A DNA stretch of 21,338 bases from DASZBX01 sp035943635 (lineage in GTDB: Bacteria; Actinomycetota; Actinomycetes; Streptomycetales; Catenulisporaceae): positions 1 to 21,338 of the forward strand of contig DASZBX010000022.1 of NCBI GenBank assembly GCA_035943635.1. The letters run 5' to 3'. This document shows positions 6,540-15,518 of the stretch, one piece after another; the first letter of the stretch is position 1, and each line of letters begins with the position of its first letter. The position numbers were made by a program, and so were the translations under genes. Under the pieces are notes generated by a model. That model did no database searches. It was not told where the DNA came from and was given only the letters and a program-made list of their open reading frames with translations.

Positions 6540-8588
6540 TCAGTTCTGGGCAGGAATGGTGGCTGGGGCGGTCGGGGCGAGTTGCGGGTTCTGGGCTTCG
6601 AAGCTCAGGTCACCGTTTTGGCAGGTCAGGACCACTCCGGTTTCCGAGTACGCCTCGTCGTCGGCCTGGCTGCACCTCCAGCCCTGCACCGTGGCCGCTT
6701 GCGTGGCGCCCCGCTTGCCGGGCACGGCCGCGTAGGCCTCGACCACCGAGTACGCGGTCGCGCACGAGATTCCGCCGGAGGTCACGACGAGGTTGTCCAG
6801 GCCTGCGACGATTTCCGGCAGCTGGCCGCAGACGGTGCCGGGCGTGGCGGCCGGGTCGGCCGCGGCCGCGGCGGGCAGGGCGGCGCTCTGCGCGCCGGAC
6901 TGGGTCGAGGACGGCGTGGGCGTGGAATCCGACGCGGGAGCAGCCGTGGCGGCCGAGGCCGGCCGGAACACGATGACGGAGATGGCCACCGCGACGACGA
7001 GAAGGACGGCCAACGTTCCGCCGACCGCGCCGTGCCCGAGGCCCGCGAGCCGCCGCGCCCGGTGCAGCAGTCCGCGGCGCGCGGTGTCCGCTGCTTCGCG
7101 GCCGGCCGCCTCGAGGGCGGCTTGCCTGGTCAGGAGTTCGGCCAGCGCGGCCAGGGCGGAGGCCGCGGCGGCGCGGTCGTTGCGTAGCAGCGCTCCGGTG
7201 TGGTGTTCGGACAGGAAGTAAGCCAGGTCCGTCGGCCGGTCGGCTGCGGTGGCGCACTGGATTCCGAGGCCCACCAAGCGGATCCAGGCGTCCACCTTCC
7301 CGGCGGCGAGGGCCCGCGGCGCGGCGGCCCGGATCAGTGCGCTGGCTTTGTCTGAAGATCCGGCGTCACGCAGTGTGCGGGCGACTTCGAGGCACAGGCG
7401 CGGCAGCTGCGGCGCCATGGCAGTGGGCTGCATCTGGCCGGCGAGATCGGAGAGATGGGCGAGCAGGCCGTCCGCGACGAGGGCCGGATCGATCGCAGTG
7501 CCGGTCAGGACGCTGATGGCATCGGGTACCGCGGTGTAGACCTCGCCGCGGGCCGCGATCAGGCCGGCCGCGGTCAGTTCTGCGGCGGCGCTGGACGCGT
7601 CCAGTCCGGCGAGCGGCGTGAACAGCTCGGGCGGGAGCGCGACGGCGAACCGGGCCAGGGCGGCCAGCACCCGGCGCGAGGGTTCGGTGAGTCCTGAGAT
7701 CAGGAGCGTGACCTGGTCGCTGATTGCGGCCCGCTGGTGGGGACTGCGGCCGGGGTTGCGCGCCGCGCTGCGCAGGAAGGAGGCGTATTCGACCAGGCGC
7801 TGGGTCTGTCCCTCGGCCAGCCGGTGGGCCTCGTTCAGTTGGGAGGGGCGCAGGTTGACCGGGTGCGCCGGGTCCGCGGACAGTTCACGCACCAGCAGTT
7901 CCCGGGCCTGGGCGAGCGTCAGCGGATCGACTTCGAGCGCTGTGCCCGAGCCTGCGTACAGCGTCTGCTGGCTCGAGGTCAGCAGGAAGGCGCAGCGCGG
8001 GAAGACGTCGAGCAGCCGCTCGATCTCGGCCGGCGTGAGGTCGCAGTCCGCGATCACGACGATCCCGCTCACGCCCGCGTCCCGGGCCGCGGCCCGCAGC
8101 TGCGACTCGTCCGGCTCGTACCAGGCCTCGTCGAAGAAGTGCCAGGCCAGCCGGCTCAGCAGCGCGGCCAGGGTGGCCGGTTCCTCCGCGTCGAGCAGCT
8201 GCACGCCCCGATGTCCGAGCGCGCCGAGCCGCGCGGCCACGGCGTGCGCGACCGCCAGCCGGCCCACTCCGGGCGCGCCGAACAGCTGGACGTTGCGGCC
8301 CTCGGCCAGGTCGGCCGCCGCGCGCGCGACGAGTTCGTCCCGGCCGACCGGCTCGGGCCGCGGCCGCACGTGCAGGCGCTGGAGCTCGCGCGCGGTACGG
8401 CGCCGCGGTCCGGAGTCCGGCCGCAGCTCGGAGCGGTCGTCGACGGTCAGCTGGATCGCGATGTTGCCGTTGCCCACGACGATCTGCGAGCCGACGACGT
8501 CGCTGATCGTCGCCGTGCCGACCGTCACCGTGCCGGGGCTCGGTGCAACGGCCCGGCCGACAGCCGGCCCGTCCTGCCCACCACTCAT
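6540..8588 (-). CDS. Membrane-anchored STAND-like NTPase with four-cysteine outer domain
   Basis: A 682-residue protein. The ATG at 8588 has GGAAAGG seven bases upstream; frame upstream of it is a shadow. Order: residues 26-47, a strand-rich segment containing DVVGSQIVVGNGN; an NTPase core with P-loop GAPGVGRLA (104-112) and Walker B-like IVVIADCD (175-182), followed by FLLTSSQQTL as a sensor strand; helical STAND-type arms to about 510; one transmembrane helix (about 521-541); a Ser/Thr/Pro/Ala linker; and a tail with cysteines in TVCGQL, GISCATA, GWRCSQ and VLTCQNG, likely exported. The Walker A lysine and Ser/Thr are replaced by Arg-Leu. It is paralogous to the upstream gene over the first about 500 residues, 47 bases apart, so a tandem duplication with exchange of the sensor end is likely. 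Specific function is unknown. Confidence 0.8.
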   Translation of the reverse strand: MSGGQDGPAVGRAVAPSPGTVTVGTATISDVVGSQIVVGNGNIAIQLTVDDRSELRPDSGPRRRTARELQRLHVRPRPEPVGRDELVARAAADLAEGRNVQLFGAPGVGRLAVAHAVAARLGALGHRGVQLLDAEEPATLAALLSRLAWHFFDEAWYEPDESQLRAAARDAGVSGIVVIADCDLTPAEIERLLDVFPRCAFLLTSSQQTLYAGSGTALEVDPLTLAQARELLVRELSADPAHPVNLRPSQLNEAHRLAEGQTQRLVEYASFLRSAARNPGRSPHQRAAISDQVTLLISGLTEPSRRVLAALARFAVALPPELFTPLAGLDASSAAAELTAAGLIAARGEVYTAVPDAISVLTGTAIDPALVADGLLAHLSDLAGQMQPTAMAPQLPRLCLEVARTLRDAGSSDKASALIRAAAPRALAAGKVDAWIRLVGLGIQCATAADRPTDLAYFLSEHHTGALLRNDRAAAASALAALAELLTRQAALEAAGREAADTARRGLLHRARRLAGLGHGAVGGTLAVLLVVAVAISVIVFRPASAATAAPASDSTPTPSSTQSGAQSAALPAAAAADPAATPGTVCGQLPEIVAGLDNLVVTSGGISCATAYSVVEAYAAVPGKRGATQAATVQGWRCSQADDEAYSETGVVLTCQNGDLSFEAQNPQLAPTAPATIPAQN

Positions 8589-8635
8589 TCGACTGCCTTT
8601 CCAGTAGTCGCCAAACTGCGCTTGCTCGGTGCTGC

Positions 8636-10981
8636 TCAGGGGTTGGTGCCGCGGTTCACCAGGCTCAGCGCCTCGGTGCCGACCAACCCGGTCAGCTCGC
8701 TGTACGGGACGATGACGTCGCCCACGATGCAGTTCTGGTTGCCCGCGCCGATCAGGAAGTCGACGCCCGCGGGCAGCAGGCCGAGGCCGATTCCGCCGGC
8801 GCTCTTTCCGTCCGGGGCGTGCAGCCCGGTGGCGACCTGGTCGGTCGTCGGCGCCGGGCAGCCGTTGGCCGTGTAGCCGGCGGGCAGGCGGGAGTTGATC
8901 GCGTTCGTGATCGTGGCGAGGCCGGACGGGCTCTCGGCCGCCGGCGACAGGATCGCGGTCTGCGGGAGTTCTGAGCCGTCGGCCATCCGCACGATCCGCA
9001 TCTGGCCGTAGGATCCGCCGGCGTTGTCCGAGGCGAAGAAGAGGTACTCGATGCTCAGCAGGCCGCCGGTCTTCGTGACGACGGTCAGTTCGCCGCCGCC
9101 GGGCTGCGCAGGGCCGCCGTCGGCTTGCTGCGATTCTTGCGCGGCGCCGGACACGCTGTCGTTGAAATCGACGATGGGCTGCTGGATGAACTGGTTGAAC
9201 GCGTGCAGTTCGGTCGGGCTGCTCACTCCGGCCGTGATCACCGGGTACTCGGCGGTGACCGCGTAGGTCAGGGCTGTTCCAGTGTACGGGATCGACGGAG
9301 CGTCGCGCGTTTCGACCGTCCACGACGACAGTGCCTGGGCCAGCGCCAACGGGCCGGTCACCACGCCGCTCGCGCTCCCGGTCGCGGTCGTGCGCGGGCT
9401 TGGCGCGGATCCCGAGCCGGGCTTGGTCACGATCACGGTCGTCGTGACGATGACCACGACGATGACCGTGATCGTGGCGGCGGCCACGCCGTGCGCCGCG
9501 GTCAGGGCTCTGCGGCCGTGTCGGCGCGCTCCTCGGCCGCGCGGCCGCGGGTGCGCGGACACCGGCGGGTTCGGCGCGCCGGGGCCGCCGCGGAGCGACT
9601 CGGCGAGCAGCAGGAACACGGCTGCTGCGCCGATGACGTCGCCGGTCAGCAGGTGGGCGGTGTGTTGCTCGGCGAGGAAGTAGTCGAGGTCGGGTTTGCG
9701 GCCGGATGCGGTCGCGGCCTGCACGCCGAGTGCGAGCAGCTGCTTCCACGCGTCGGTGTCTCCGGCGGCGAGGACCGCGGGGGCCGCGGCGCGGGCGAAG
9801 CCCGAGGTGCAGGCGGGGTCGCCGGCTGCGGACAGCTTCCGGGCGACGGCCAGCAGCAGCCGCGGGCCGGGGAGCGGGCCGTCGGCCAGGTACGGCAGGA
9901 GCCCGGCGGCGGCCGTCCGCGGGTCCGCCCGGCGCCCGGCCACGGCGTTCGCCGCGTCCGGGTCGATCCGGCAGGCCGGGCCGTCGAGCCGGACCAGGTG
10001 GGCTGCGGCCAGGTCGGCGACGGCGCTGCCGACGTCGAGTCCGAGGATCGCCGGCATCAGGGCGGCCTCGATCGGCACGTCGAAATCGGCGAGCGCCACG
10101 AGCACCCGGCCGGCCGGTTCGGTCAGGCCCGCGACGAGCAGCGCGATCTGCTCCGGGAACGGGACCGGTATCCGGTCGGTCTGCTCGGGCCGGGCCGCGG
10201 CGCGCTGGAGGAAGGCGGCGTGTTGCAGGAGCCGCTGCGGCCGGCCTTCGGACAGTCGGTACGCTTCGTCGACCTGGGATCCCGGCAGTCCGCGGGCCCA
10301 CGGCGCCAGGTTCCGGGTCAGCAGCTCGCGGGCCTGGGCGGGGGTGAGCGGGACGACCTCGTGACAGGCGGTCGCGTCGCCCGAAAGGGTGGGAAGCTGG
10401 GAGGTGAGCAGGAAGACGCAGGCCGGGAACGTCGCCGTCAGCCGGGTGAGGTCCGCCGGTTCGAGGTCGCAGTCGGCGATCAGCAACACGCCGCCGGCCC
10501 CGGCGCCCGCGCGTTCGGCCGCGGCGGCCAGCGCGGCCTCGTCCGGGTTGTCCCAGACCACCGAGAAGTAGGCCTTCGCCAGCTGTTCGTACACTCTTCT
10601 GAGCGTCCAGGGCTCGCCGGAGCCGAACAGCTGCACGCCGCGCAGCCCGCTCTGCGCCAACGTCCGGACGACCGCCTGCGCCACGGCCAGCCGTCCCGTG
10701 CCCGGGGCGCCGACGAGCTGCACCGACCTCCCCGCCCGCACGTCGGCGGCGGCCAGCGCCACGACGTCCGCGCGGCCGACCGGCTCGGCGCGGTTCACGG
10801 TCGCCAGCACGGGCATCGCGGCCGCCCGCAGGATCGGCGTGCCGCCGGCCTGGTCGATGCGCGCCACGCCGCCGGTCAGGATGCTGACGTGGACGGTCCC
10901 GTCCCCGACCACGATCTGAGAGCCGATCACATTACGCACCGTCACATCGGTGCCCGGCACAGGATTTTCGCGCACGGGCAC
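8636..10981 (-). CDS. Membrane-anchored STAND-like NTPase with RsiV/DUF3298-like outer domain
   Basis: About 781 residues from GTG 10981; GTGs at 10996, 10993 and 10975 are alternatives and none has a clear binding site. Residues 13-33 (VTVRNVIGSQIVVGDG...) form the same strand-rich segment as in the next gene. The P-loop is GAPGTGRLA at 91, again with Arg-Leu instead of Lys-Ser/Thr; Walker B-like VLLIADCD is at 165-172, then VFLLTSQLPTL. A basic stretch precedes one membrane helix (about 499-519, ITVIVVVIVTTTVIV). The 260-residue tail has the layout of RsiV/DUF3298 domains: AEYPVITAG with a following helix, LLSIEYLFFASDNAGGSYG, ATITNAINSRL, and a final VDFLIGAG...VIVPYSELTGL. In RsiV this domain senses lysozyme outside the cell; here that is only an analogy. 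First gene of the operon. Confidence 0.78.
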   Translation of the reverse strand: MPVRENPVPGTDVTVRNVIGSQIVVGDGTVHVSILTGGVARIDQAGGTPILRAAAMPVLATVNRAEPVGRADVVALAAADVRAGRSVQLVGAPGTGRLAVAQAVVRTLAQSGLRGVQLFGSGEPWTLRRVYEQLAKAYFSVVWDNPDEAALAAAAERAGAGAGGVLLIADCDLEPADLTRLTATFPACVFLLTSQLPTLSGDATACHEVVPLTPAQARELLTRNLAPWARGLPGSQVDEAYRLSEGRPQRLLQHAAFLQRAAARPEQTDRIPVPFPEQIALLVAGLTEPAGRVLVALADFDVPIEAALMPAILGLDVGSAVADLAAAHLVRLDGPACRIDPDAANAVAGRRADPRTAAAGLLPYLADGPLPGPRLLLAVARKLSAAGDPACTSGFARAAAPAVLAAGDTDAWKQLLALGVQAATASGRKPDLDYFLAEQHTAHLLTGDVIGAAAVFLLLAESLRGGPGAPNPPVSAHPRPRGRGARRHGRRALTAAHGVAAATITVIVVVIVTTTVIVTKPGSGSAPSPRTTATGSASGVVTGPLALAQALSSWTVETRDAPSIPYTGTALTYAVTAEYPVITAGVSSPTELHAFNQFIQQPIVDFNDSVSGAAQESQQADGGPAQPGGGELTVVTKTGGLLSIEYLFFASDNAGGSYGQMRIVRMADGSELPQTAILSPAAESPSGLATITNAINSRLPAGYTANGCPAPTTDQVATGLHAPDGKSAGGIGLGLLPAGVDFLIGAGNQNCIVGDVIVPYSELTGLVGTEALSLVNRGTNP

Positions 10982-11146
10982 GCCACGCCGCACCACCGAA
11001 GCCAACGCCTGCCACCCCCACAGTGAGCCGAAACTGCCAGACACACTGTACAAGAAGTCATCAGCCTTACACGCCGAAACCGTCGATCCGCCAGGGCCTG
11101 CGCCAGTCCTCCAGCGGTCCGGCCGCCCGGCGTCCGGCAGCCCGGC

Positions 11147-13576
11147 TCAGGGCTTGGCGGCGAACCGCGCCTCGGCGGCGGTGTCGGCGAACACGAACTT
11201 CTCGAAGTCCGGCGGGGTCAGCGGTTCGGCGATCAGGTGGCCCTGGGCCAGGTCGCAGCCGAGCTCGGCCAGCCGTTCGCGCTGGCACGGGTTCTCCACG
11301 CCCTCCGCGACGGCCAGCATCCCGAGGGCGTGCGCCAGGGTGATCACCGCCACCACGATCGCGTCGTCGCCGCGGTGCCGGTTCAGGCCGTCGATGAAGA
11401 TCCGGTCGATCTTGAGCGCGTTGACCGGGATGTCGCGCAGGTGGCCGAGCGAGGAGTAGCCGGTCCCGTAGTCGTCCAGGGCGATCTGCACCCCGGCCGC
11501 GGACAGCTCGGCCAGCGCGGACCGGGCCGCGCGGGAGGCCTCGTGCACGGCGGTCTCGGTGACCTCCAGGCACACCTGGTAGGGCCGGATCCGGTGCCGG
11601 GCCAGCGTCCCGGTGATCTCCCCGACCAGGTCCGGGTGGTGGCTCAGCTGCCGGTTGGACAGGTTCACCGCCATGGTCAGGCCGCAGCAGCCGCTCGGGT
11701 CCTGGGCGTTCCAGACCGCGAGCTGGCGGCAGGCCTCGTCCAGCACCCAGCGGCCGATCGGGATGATCAGGTCGGTCTCCTCGGCCACCTCGACGAACTC
11801 GGACGGGGCGAGCAGGCCGCGGACCGGGTGCTGCCAGCGGATCAGGGCCTCGGCGCCGGTAGGGCCGCCGCCGGCCAGGTCGACCACCGGCTGGTAGACC
11901 AGCCGGAACTCCCCGCGTTCGACCGCCTGGCGCAGGTCGTGTTCCAGGTCGAGCCGGTGCAGGGCCCGCTCGTGCGCCGCGAACTCGAAGAACTGGTAGC
12001 CCCCGGAGGCCGCGCCGGACGCCTTGACCTGGTACATCGCGGCGTCGGCGTCGCGCAGCAGGGCGTCCGCGGTGGCGGCCGGGCCGGTGGCCAGGGCGAT
12101 CCCTATGCTGGCCCGCACGTGGATCGGCTTGCCGCCGCAGTCGAAGGGTTCGAGCAGGCAGCGGCAGATCCGTTCGGCCACCTCGGCCGCCTCGGCCCGG
12201 CCGTCCACGCCCTCGCACAGGATGACGAACTCGTCCCCGCCGAACCGGGCCACCAGGTCGGCCCGGCGGGCGGCCTCGCCCAGCCGCGCGGCCACCGCGA
12301 CCAGCAGTTCGTCCCCGGCGGCGTGGCCGAGGCTGTCGTTGACCAGCTTGAACCGGTCCAGGTCGAGGAAGAGCACGGCCAGGCGGCCGGGCCGTTCGGC
12401 GCTGCGCCGGACCGCCTCGTGGATCCGGGCGACCAGCAGGGTGCGGTTGGCCAGGCCGGTCAGCGGGTCGCGCACGGCCTGGTCGGCCAGCGCCTCCTCG
12501 ATCCGGCGCCGGTCGGTCAGGTCCCGGCTGACCGTGAGCACGCTGAGCACCTCGCCGTCCTCGGCGATCTCCGGCACCAGCCGGGTGTGGAAGTACCGGG
12601 TCCGGTCCGTGCTCTGCACGGTGAACTCCCGCTCGGAGTTCTCCCCGGTGGCCAGCACCTCGCGCAGCGCGGCCTCCCAGTCCTGGACGAAGCCCTCCGG
12701 GTTGCCCAGTTCCCGGTTGGTCTTGCCGAGCATCTCGTTCTCCGGCAGGCCCATCACCCGCTGGGCGGCCGGGTTGGCATAGGTCATCTGCAGCTGCGGG
12801 TCGTAGCGGACCATCGGGTCCGGGCTGGACTCGAGCAGGGTGCGCAGTTCCTTGCCCATCCGGTCCAGTTCGGCCGTCCGGGCGATCAGCTCGCGTTCGT
12901 TGATCTTGCGCGCGGTGATGTCGCGGCTGATTCCGAACGTTCCGATGATCCGACCATCGAAGTCCCGCAGCGGCTGCTTGCTGGTGCTCAGGGCCTCCTC
13001 GGCGGCGGTGCCCGGGCGCAGGTGCGGCTCCTCGGTGTCGGTGACCGCGATGCCGGTGCGCATGATCTCCTGCTCGATGGCGAAGGCCGCGGCGATGTGC
13101 TCGGGGGTGAAGTAGTCCCGGACCGTCTTGCCCAGCATCGCGGCGGGCCCGGTCCCGGTGAACTCGGCCGCGCTGCGGCTGACCCGCAGGAAGCGGGACT
13201 GGCGGTCCTTGAAGTAGATCATGTCGGAGCAGGCGGAGAGCAGGTTGTGCAGGCAGATGCGGTCGAGTTCGACCTCGGTGAGCACCCGGTCCGGGTCGTT
13301 CGGGTCGGTGGCCGGGGCCGGCGCGGCCTGCTCGGCGGGCGGAGCGTCGCCGGGCGCGCAGGCCTCGGGTCCGGCGGGCACGGCCGGGTCCGGGTTCTGC
13401 GGCGCGGCCGGGCCGGGCGGCTCGATCTGCACGGACGGTCTGGCCGGGGCGGCCGGCTCGGCCGAGGTGTACGCCACGACCGGCCGGTCCAGGGCGTCGG
13501 CCCGGGTCGGCGGGTACGACTCCGTCAGCTGCGCGCCTCGCGCCGAGCCGGCCTGCTGCTCTCCTGCGCTCGTCAT
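11147..13576 (-). CDS. PAS-PAS-GGDEF-EAL cyclic-di-GMP signalling protein
   Basis: An 809-residue soluble enzyme that can in principle make and degrade cyclic di-GMP. After a disordered Pro/Ala-rich region to about residue 90, two PAS domains follow (about 100-225 and 240-355), each with the PAC-type ending; the first contains MIYFKDRQSRFLRVS. The diguanylate cyclase domain has an intact GGDEF at 446-450 and an RRAD inhibitory-site motif five residues before it. The phosphodiesterase domain has an intact EAL (576-578), NLSNRQL, EVTE, DDYGTGYSSL, KIDR and AEGVE, so the metal and catalytic residues are present. No membrane segment, so it is cytoplasmic with a PAS-bound cue. ATG at 13576 has GGGAG eleven bases upstream. 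It lies 165 bases upstream of the STAND operon on the same strand, so co-transcription is possible. Confidence 0.93.
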   Translation of the reverse strand: MTSAGEQQAGSARGAQLTESYPPTRADALDRPVVAYTSAEPAAPARPSVQIEPPGPAAPQNPDPAVPAGPEACAPGDAPPAEQAAPAPATDPNDPDRVLTEVELDRICLHNLLSACSDMIYFKDRQSRFLRVSRSAAEFTGTGPAAMLGKTVRDYFTPEHIAAAFAIEQEIMRTGIAVTDTEEPHLRPGTAAEEALSTSKQPLRDFDGRIIGTFGISRDITARKINERELIARTAELDRMGKELRTLLESSPDPMVRYDPQLQMTYANPAAQRVMGLPENEMLGKTNRELGNPEGFVQDWEAALREVLATGENSEREFTVQSTDRTRYFHTRLVPEIAEDGEVLSVLTVSRDLTDRRRIEEALADQAVRDPLTGLANRTLLVARIHEAVRRSAERPGRLAVLFLDLDRFKLVNDSLGHAAGDELLVAVAARLGEAARRADLVARFGGDEFVILCEGVDGRAEAAEVAERICRCLLEPFDCGGKPIHVRASIGIALATGPAATADALLRDADAAMYQVKASGAASGGYQFFEFAAHERALHRLDLEHDLRQAVERGEFRLVYQPVVDLAGGGPTGAEALIRWQHPVRGLLAPSEFVEVAEETDLIIPIGRWVLDEACRQLAVWNAQDPSGCCGLTMAVNLSNRQLSHHPDLVGEITGTLARHRIRPYQVCLEVTETAVHEASRAARSALAELSAAGVQIALDDYGTGYSSLGHLRDIPVNALKIDRIFIDGLNRHRGDDAIVVAVITLAHALGMLAVAEGVENPCQRERLAELGCDLAQGHLIAEPLTPPDFEKFVFADTAAEARFAAKP

Positions 13577-13804
13577 CGCCGTGTCTGCTCCCTAGCGTCC
13601 GTTTGGTGCACGGTGCGAACGACACCGGCGGCCGGCGGATTCGGATTCCCATCCTAGCCGAGCGTCGTCCGTCGCGGACGGATCGTGGCGGACCGGCTGG
13701 GGCCGGGAATCCGCACATCCGGGCCCCGCCGGACGACCGGAATCGTTTCCGAGCGGCCCTGCGGCGGACCTCGGCCGGACCGGTGCCGGACCCGGGGCAC
13801 TGCG

Positions 13805-13835
13805 CGGATCAGGGCGGCCGGGCCGCCCTGATCCG
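13805..13835 (-). terminator. Hairpin terminator of the FAD monooxygenase gene
   Basis: CGGATCAGGGCGGCC and its exact reverse complement are separated by one base, giving up to 15 paired positions (about 12-13 after allowing a loop). It lies 26 bases beyond the stop codon of the monooxygenase. No T tract follows. Confidence 0.75.
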
Positions 13836-13860
13836 GGGTCTGCGCGCCGGGCCCCGCGGC

Positions 13861-15483
13861 TCAGGGCGCGACCGCGATCCCGTAGTACGAGGCGAGGGCG
13901 CCCAGCGCCGCGTCGTCCTCGGCGCCGGTGCTCGCGACGTGGCCGTCCGGCCTGATCAGGACCGCCTCGGCGGCGCCCCAGCCCTGCTGCACGGCCCAGT
14001 CCGGGCCGAGCACCGCCCGCGCCGCGATGGTCACCACGTCCGAGCCGAAGCCCGGGTTCAGGCCCTGGAGCTGGGCTTTTGCCGTCGAATCGGCATCGGC
14101 TTCGGCCTCGCCGGGCTGCGCCGGGCCGCCGCGCAGGTCCAGGTAGAGGAACCGGGCGGGGCCGACCGAGCGCATCAGCTCGTACAGGCCGGTCGGCTGC
14201 CCGTCCGGGCCGCCGAGGTCCAGGAGCAGGTCCGGGGCCCGGCTGCCGAGCCGTTGGTCGTCGCCCGCGGGCGCGGGGTAGCGCACGTTCAGGCCGGACA
14301 GCCGCCCGGCGTACTCGAGGTTGACCTCGGGATGTTCGTGCAGCAGCGCGTCGAACCGGGAGCGCAGCGCGGCCCCGTCCGCGCCGGGCGCCGCGACCAG
14401 CGCCATCTGGGCCCGCACGTCCTCGAGCACGTGTTCCCCGGCCGGCCGGCGCTCGGCCTCGTAGCCGTCGAGCAGCGCGTCCACCAGCGGCGACCGCGGG
14501 TCGGCGCGCTGGGCCAGGGCCGCGGCGGCCAGCCGCCAGGCCAGGTTGTGCGCGTCCTGGATGCCCAGGTTCAGGCCCTGGCCGCCCATCGGGAAGTGCA
14601 CGTGCGCCGCGTCCCCGGCGAGCAGGACCCGGTGGTCGCGGTAGCGGTGCGCCTGTTTGGCCGAGTTGCCGATGGTCGAGACCCGCTCGGGTTCGCCCAT
14701 GCCGAAGTCGGTGCCGGTGATCCGGCGGACCGATTCGCGGACCATGTCGGCCGTCCAGGGGATGTCGACCTCGGCCATCCGGGCGTGGTCGATCGTGGAG
14801 ACCACGAACCGGCCGTCCGGCAGGGCGATGGTGAAGAAGATGCCCTGCTCGCGGGTCTGCATGTACTGGTCCGGGGGCGGGGGGTCGGCCAGCTCGACCA
14901 GGGCGCTCGGGCTGACCAGGGTGTCCGGGGTGCCGGTGAACTCGATTCCGGCGGCCTGGCGCACGGCGCTGCGGGCGCCGTCGCAGCCGACCACGAAGGC
15001 GGCGGTGAGCTCGTGCTCGGTCCCCTCGTGCGCGACCCGGACGACCACCCGGTCCTTGAACTGGGTCAGGCCCACGGCCCGGCGCCCGCGCAGGACGGCG
15101 CCGCCGAGGCCGGTCAGGTGGGCTTCGAGCAGTTCCTCGGTCCGGGCCTGGGGCTGGAGCAGCAGGAAGGGGAAGGCGGTGGGCAGGGCGGTGAAGTCCA
15201 GACGGCGCGAACCCATCGCGAAGTGCCAGGTGGGCAGGCGCTGGCCGGCTTCGAGCAGCGGTTCGGCGGCGCCCCGGGAGTGGAGGATCTCCAGCGTGCG
15301 CGGGTGCACCACGAAGCCGCGGGACCACTGCGCCCGGGTGCCGCGGGCCTCGATCACCAGGACCCGCACTCCGGCGCCGCACAGTTCGGCGGCCAGCCAG
15401 CAGCCGACCGGGCCGGCCCCGACGATCAGGACCTCGGCGTCGAGCTCCCCGTCCGGGGTGGACCCCTCAGACAGCACGGCCAT
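13861..15483 (-). CDS. FAD-dependent aromatic monooxygenase (group A, PHBH-like)
   Basis: A flavoprotein hydroxylase of about 540 residues. It has the three FAD/NAD(P)H motifs in order: GAGPVGCWLAAEL (GxGxxG) about 20 residues in, VVGCDGARSAVRQ (the DG motif), and VLLAGDAAHVHFPMGGQGLN (the GD motif). The RGFVVHPRTLEIL segment is typical of polyketide and phenol hydroxylases of this class. A C-terminal domain of about 150 residues with an ALIRPDGHVA ending matches the thioredoxin-like domain common in them. The ATG at 15483 follows AAAGGAG closely. An in-frame ATG at 15513 lies 5 bases from a -10-like box and would be leaderless. The substrate is unknown: no polyketide or catabolic genes are adjacent. 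It is divergent from the ICMT-like gene and ends in its own terminator. Confidence 0.88.
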   Translation of the reverse strand: MAVLSEGSTPDGELDAEVLIVGAGPVGCWLAAELCGAGVRVLVIEARGTRAQWSRGFVVHPRTLEILHSRGAAEPLLEAGQRLPTWHFAMGSRRLDFTALPTAFPFLLLQPQARTEELLEAHLTGLGGAVLRGRRAVGLTQFKDRVVVRVAHEGTEHELTAAFVVGCDGARSAVRQAAGIEFTGTPDTLVSPSALVELADPPPPDQYMQTREQGIFFTIALPDGRFVVSTIDHARMAEVDIPWTADMVRESVRRITGTDFGMGEPERVSTIGNSAKQAHRYRDHRVLLAGDAAHVHFPMGGQGLNLGIQDAHNLAWRLAAAALAQRADPRSPLVDALLDGYEAERRPAGEHVLEDVRAQMALVAAPGADGAALRSRFDALLHEHPEVNLEYAGRLSGLNVRYPAPAGDDQRLGSRAPDLLLDLGGPDGQPTGLYELMRSVGPARFLYLDLRGGPAQPGEAEADADSTAKAQLQGLNPGFGSDVVTIAARAVLGPDWAVQQGWGAAEAVLIRPDGHVASTGAEDDAALGALASYYGIAVAP

Positions 15484-15518
15484 CCGCTCCTTTGCCGATC
15501 GATCCGCAAGCATGTGTC

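Noticed and set aside
8589..10301. Upstream extension of the second STAND-like gene in its own frame
   Set aside because: The frame is open but is a shadow of the first STAND-like gene; the ATG at 8588 has a good ribosome binding site and begins the paralogous sequence.
10982..11053. TTG start at 11053 for the first STAND-like gene
   Set aside because: TTG without a binding site, and the added residues have no counterpart in the paralogue. A GTG near 10975-10996 is more likely, though not certain.
11237..13657. 806-codon plus-strand open frame opposite the GGDEF-EAL gene
   Set aside because: GC-driven antisense shadow; rich in Gln, Gly, Arg and Val with no domain, while the minus strand carries all catalytic motifs. 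The same reasoning removes the long frames at 9125-11026 and 13603-15522.
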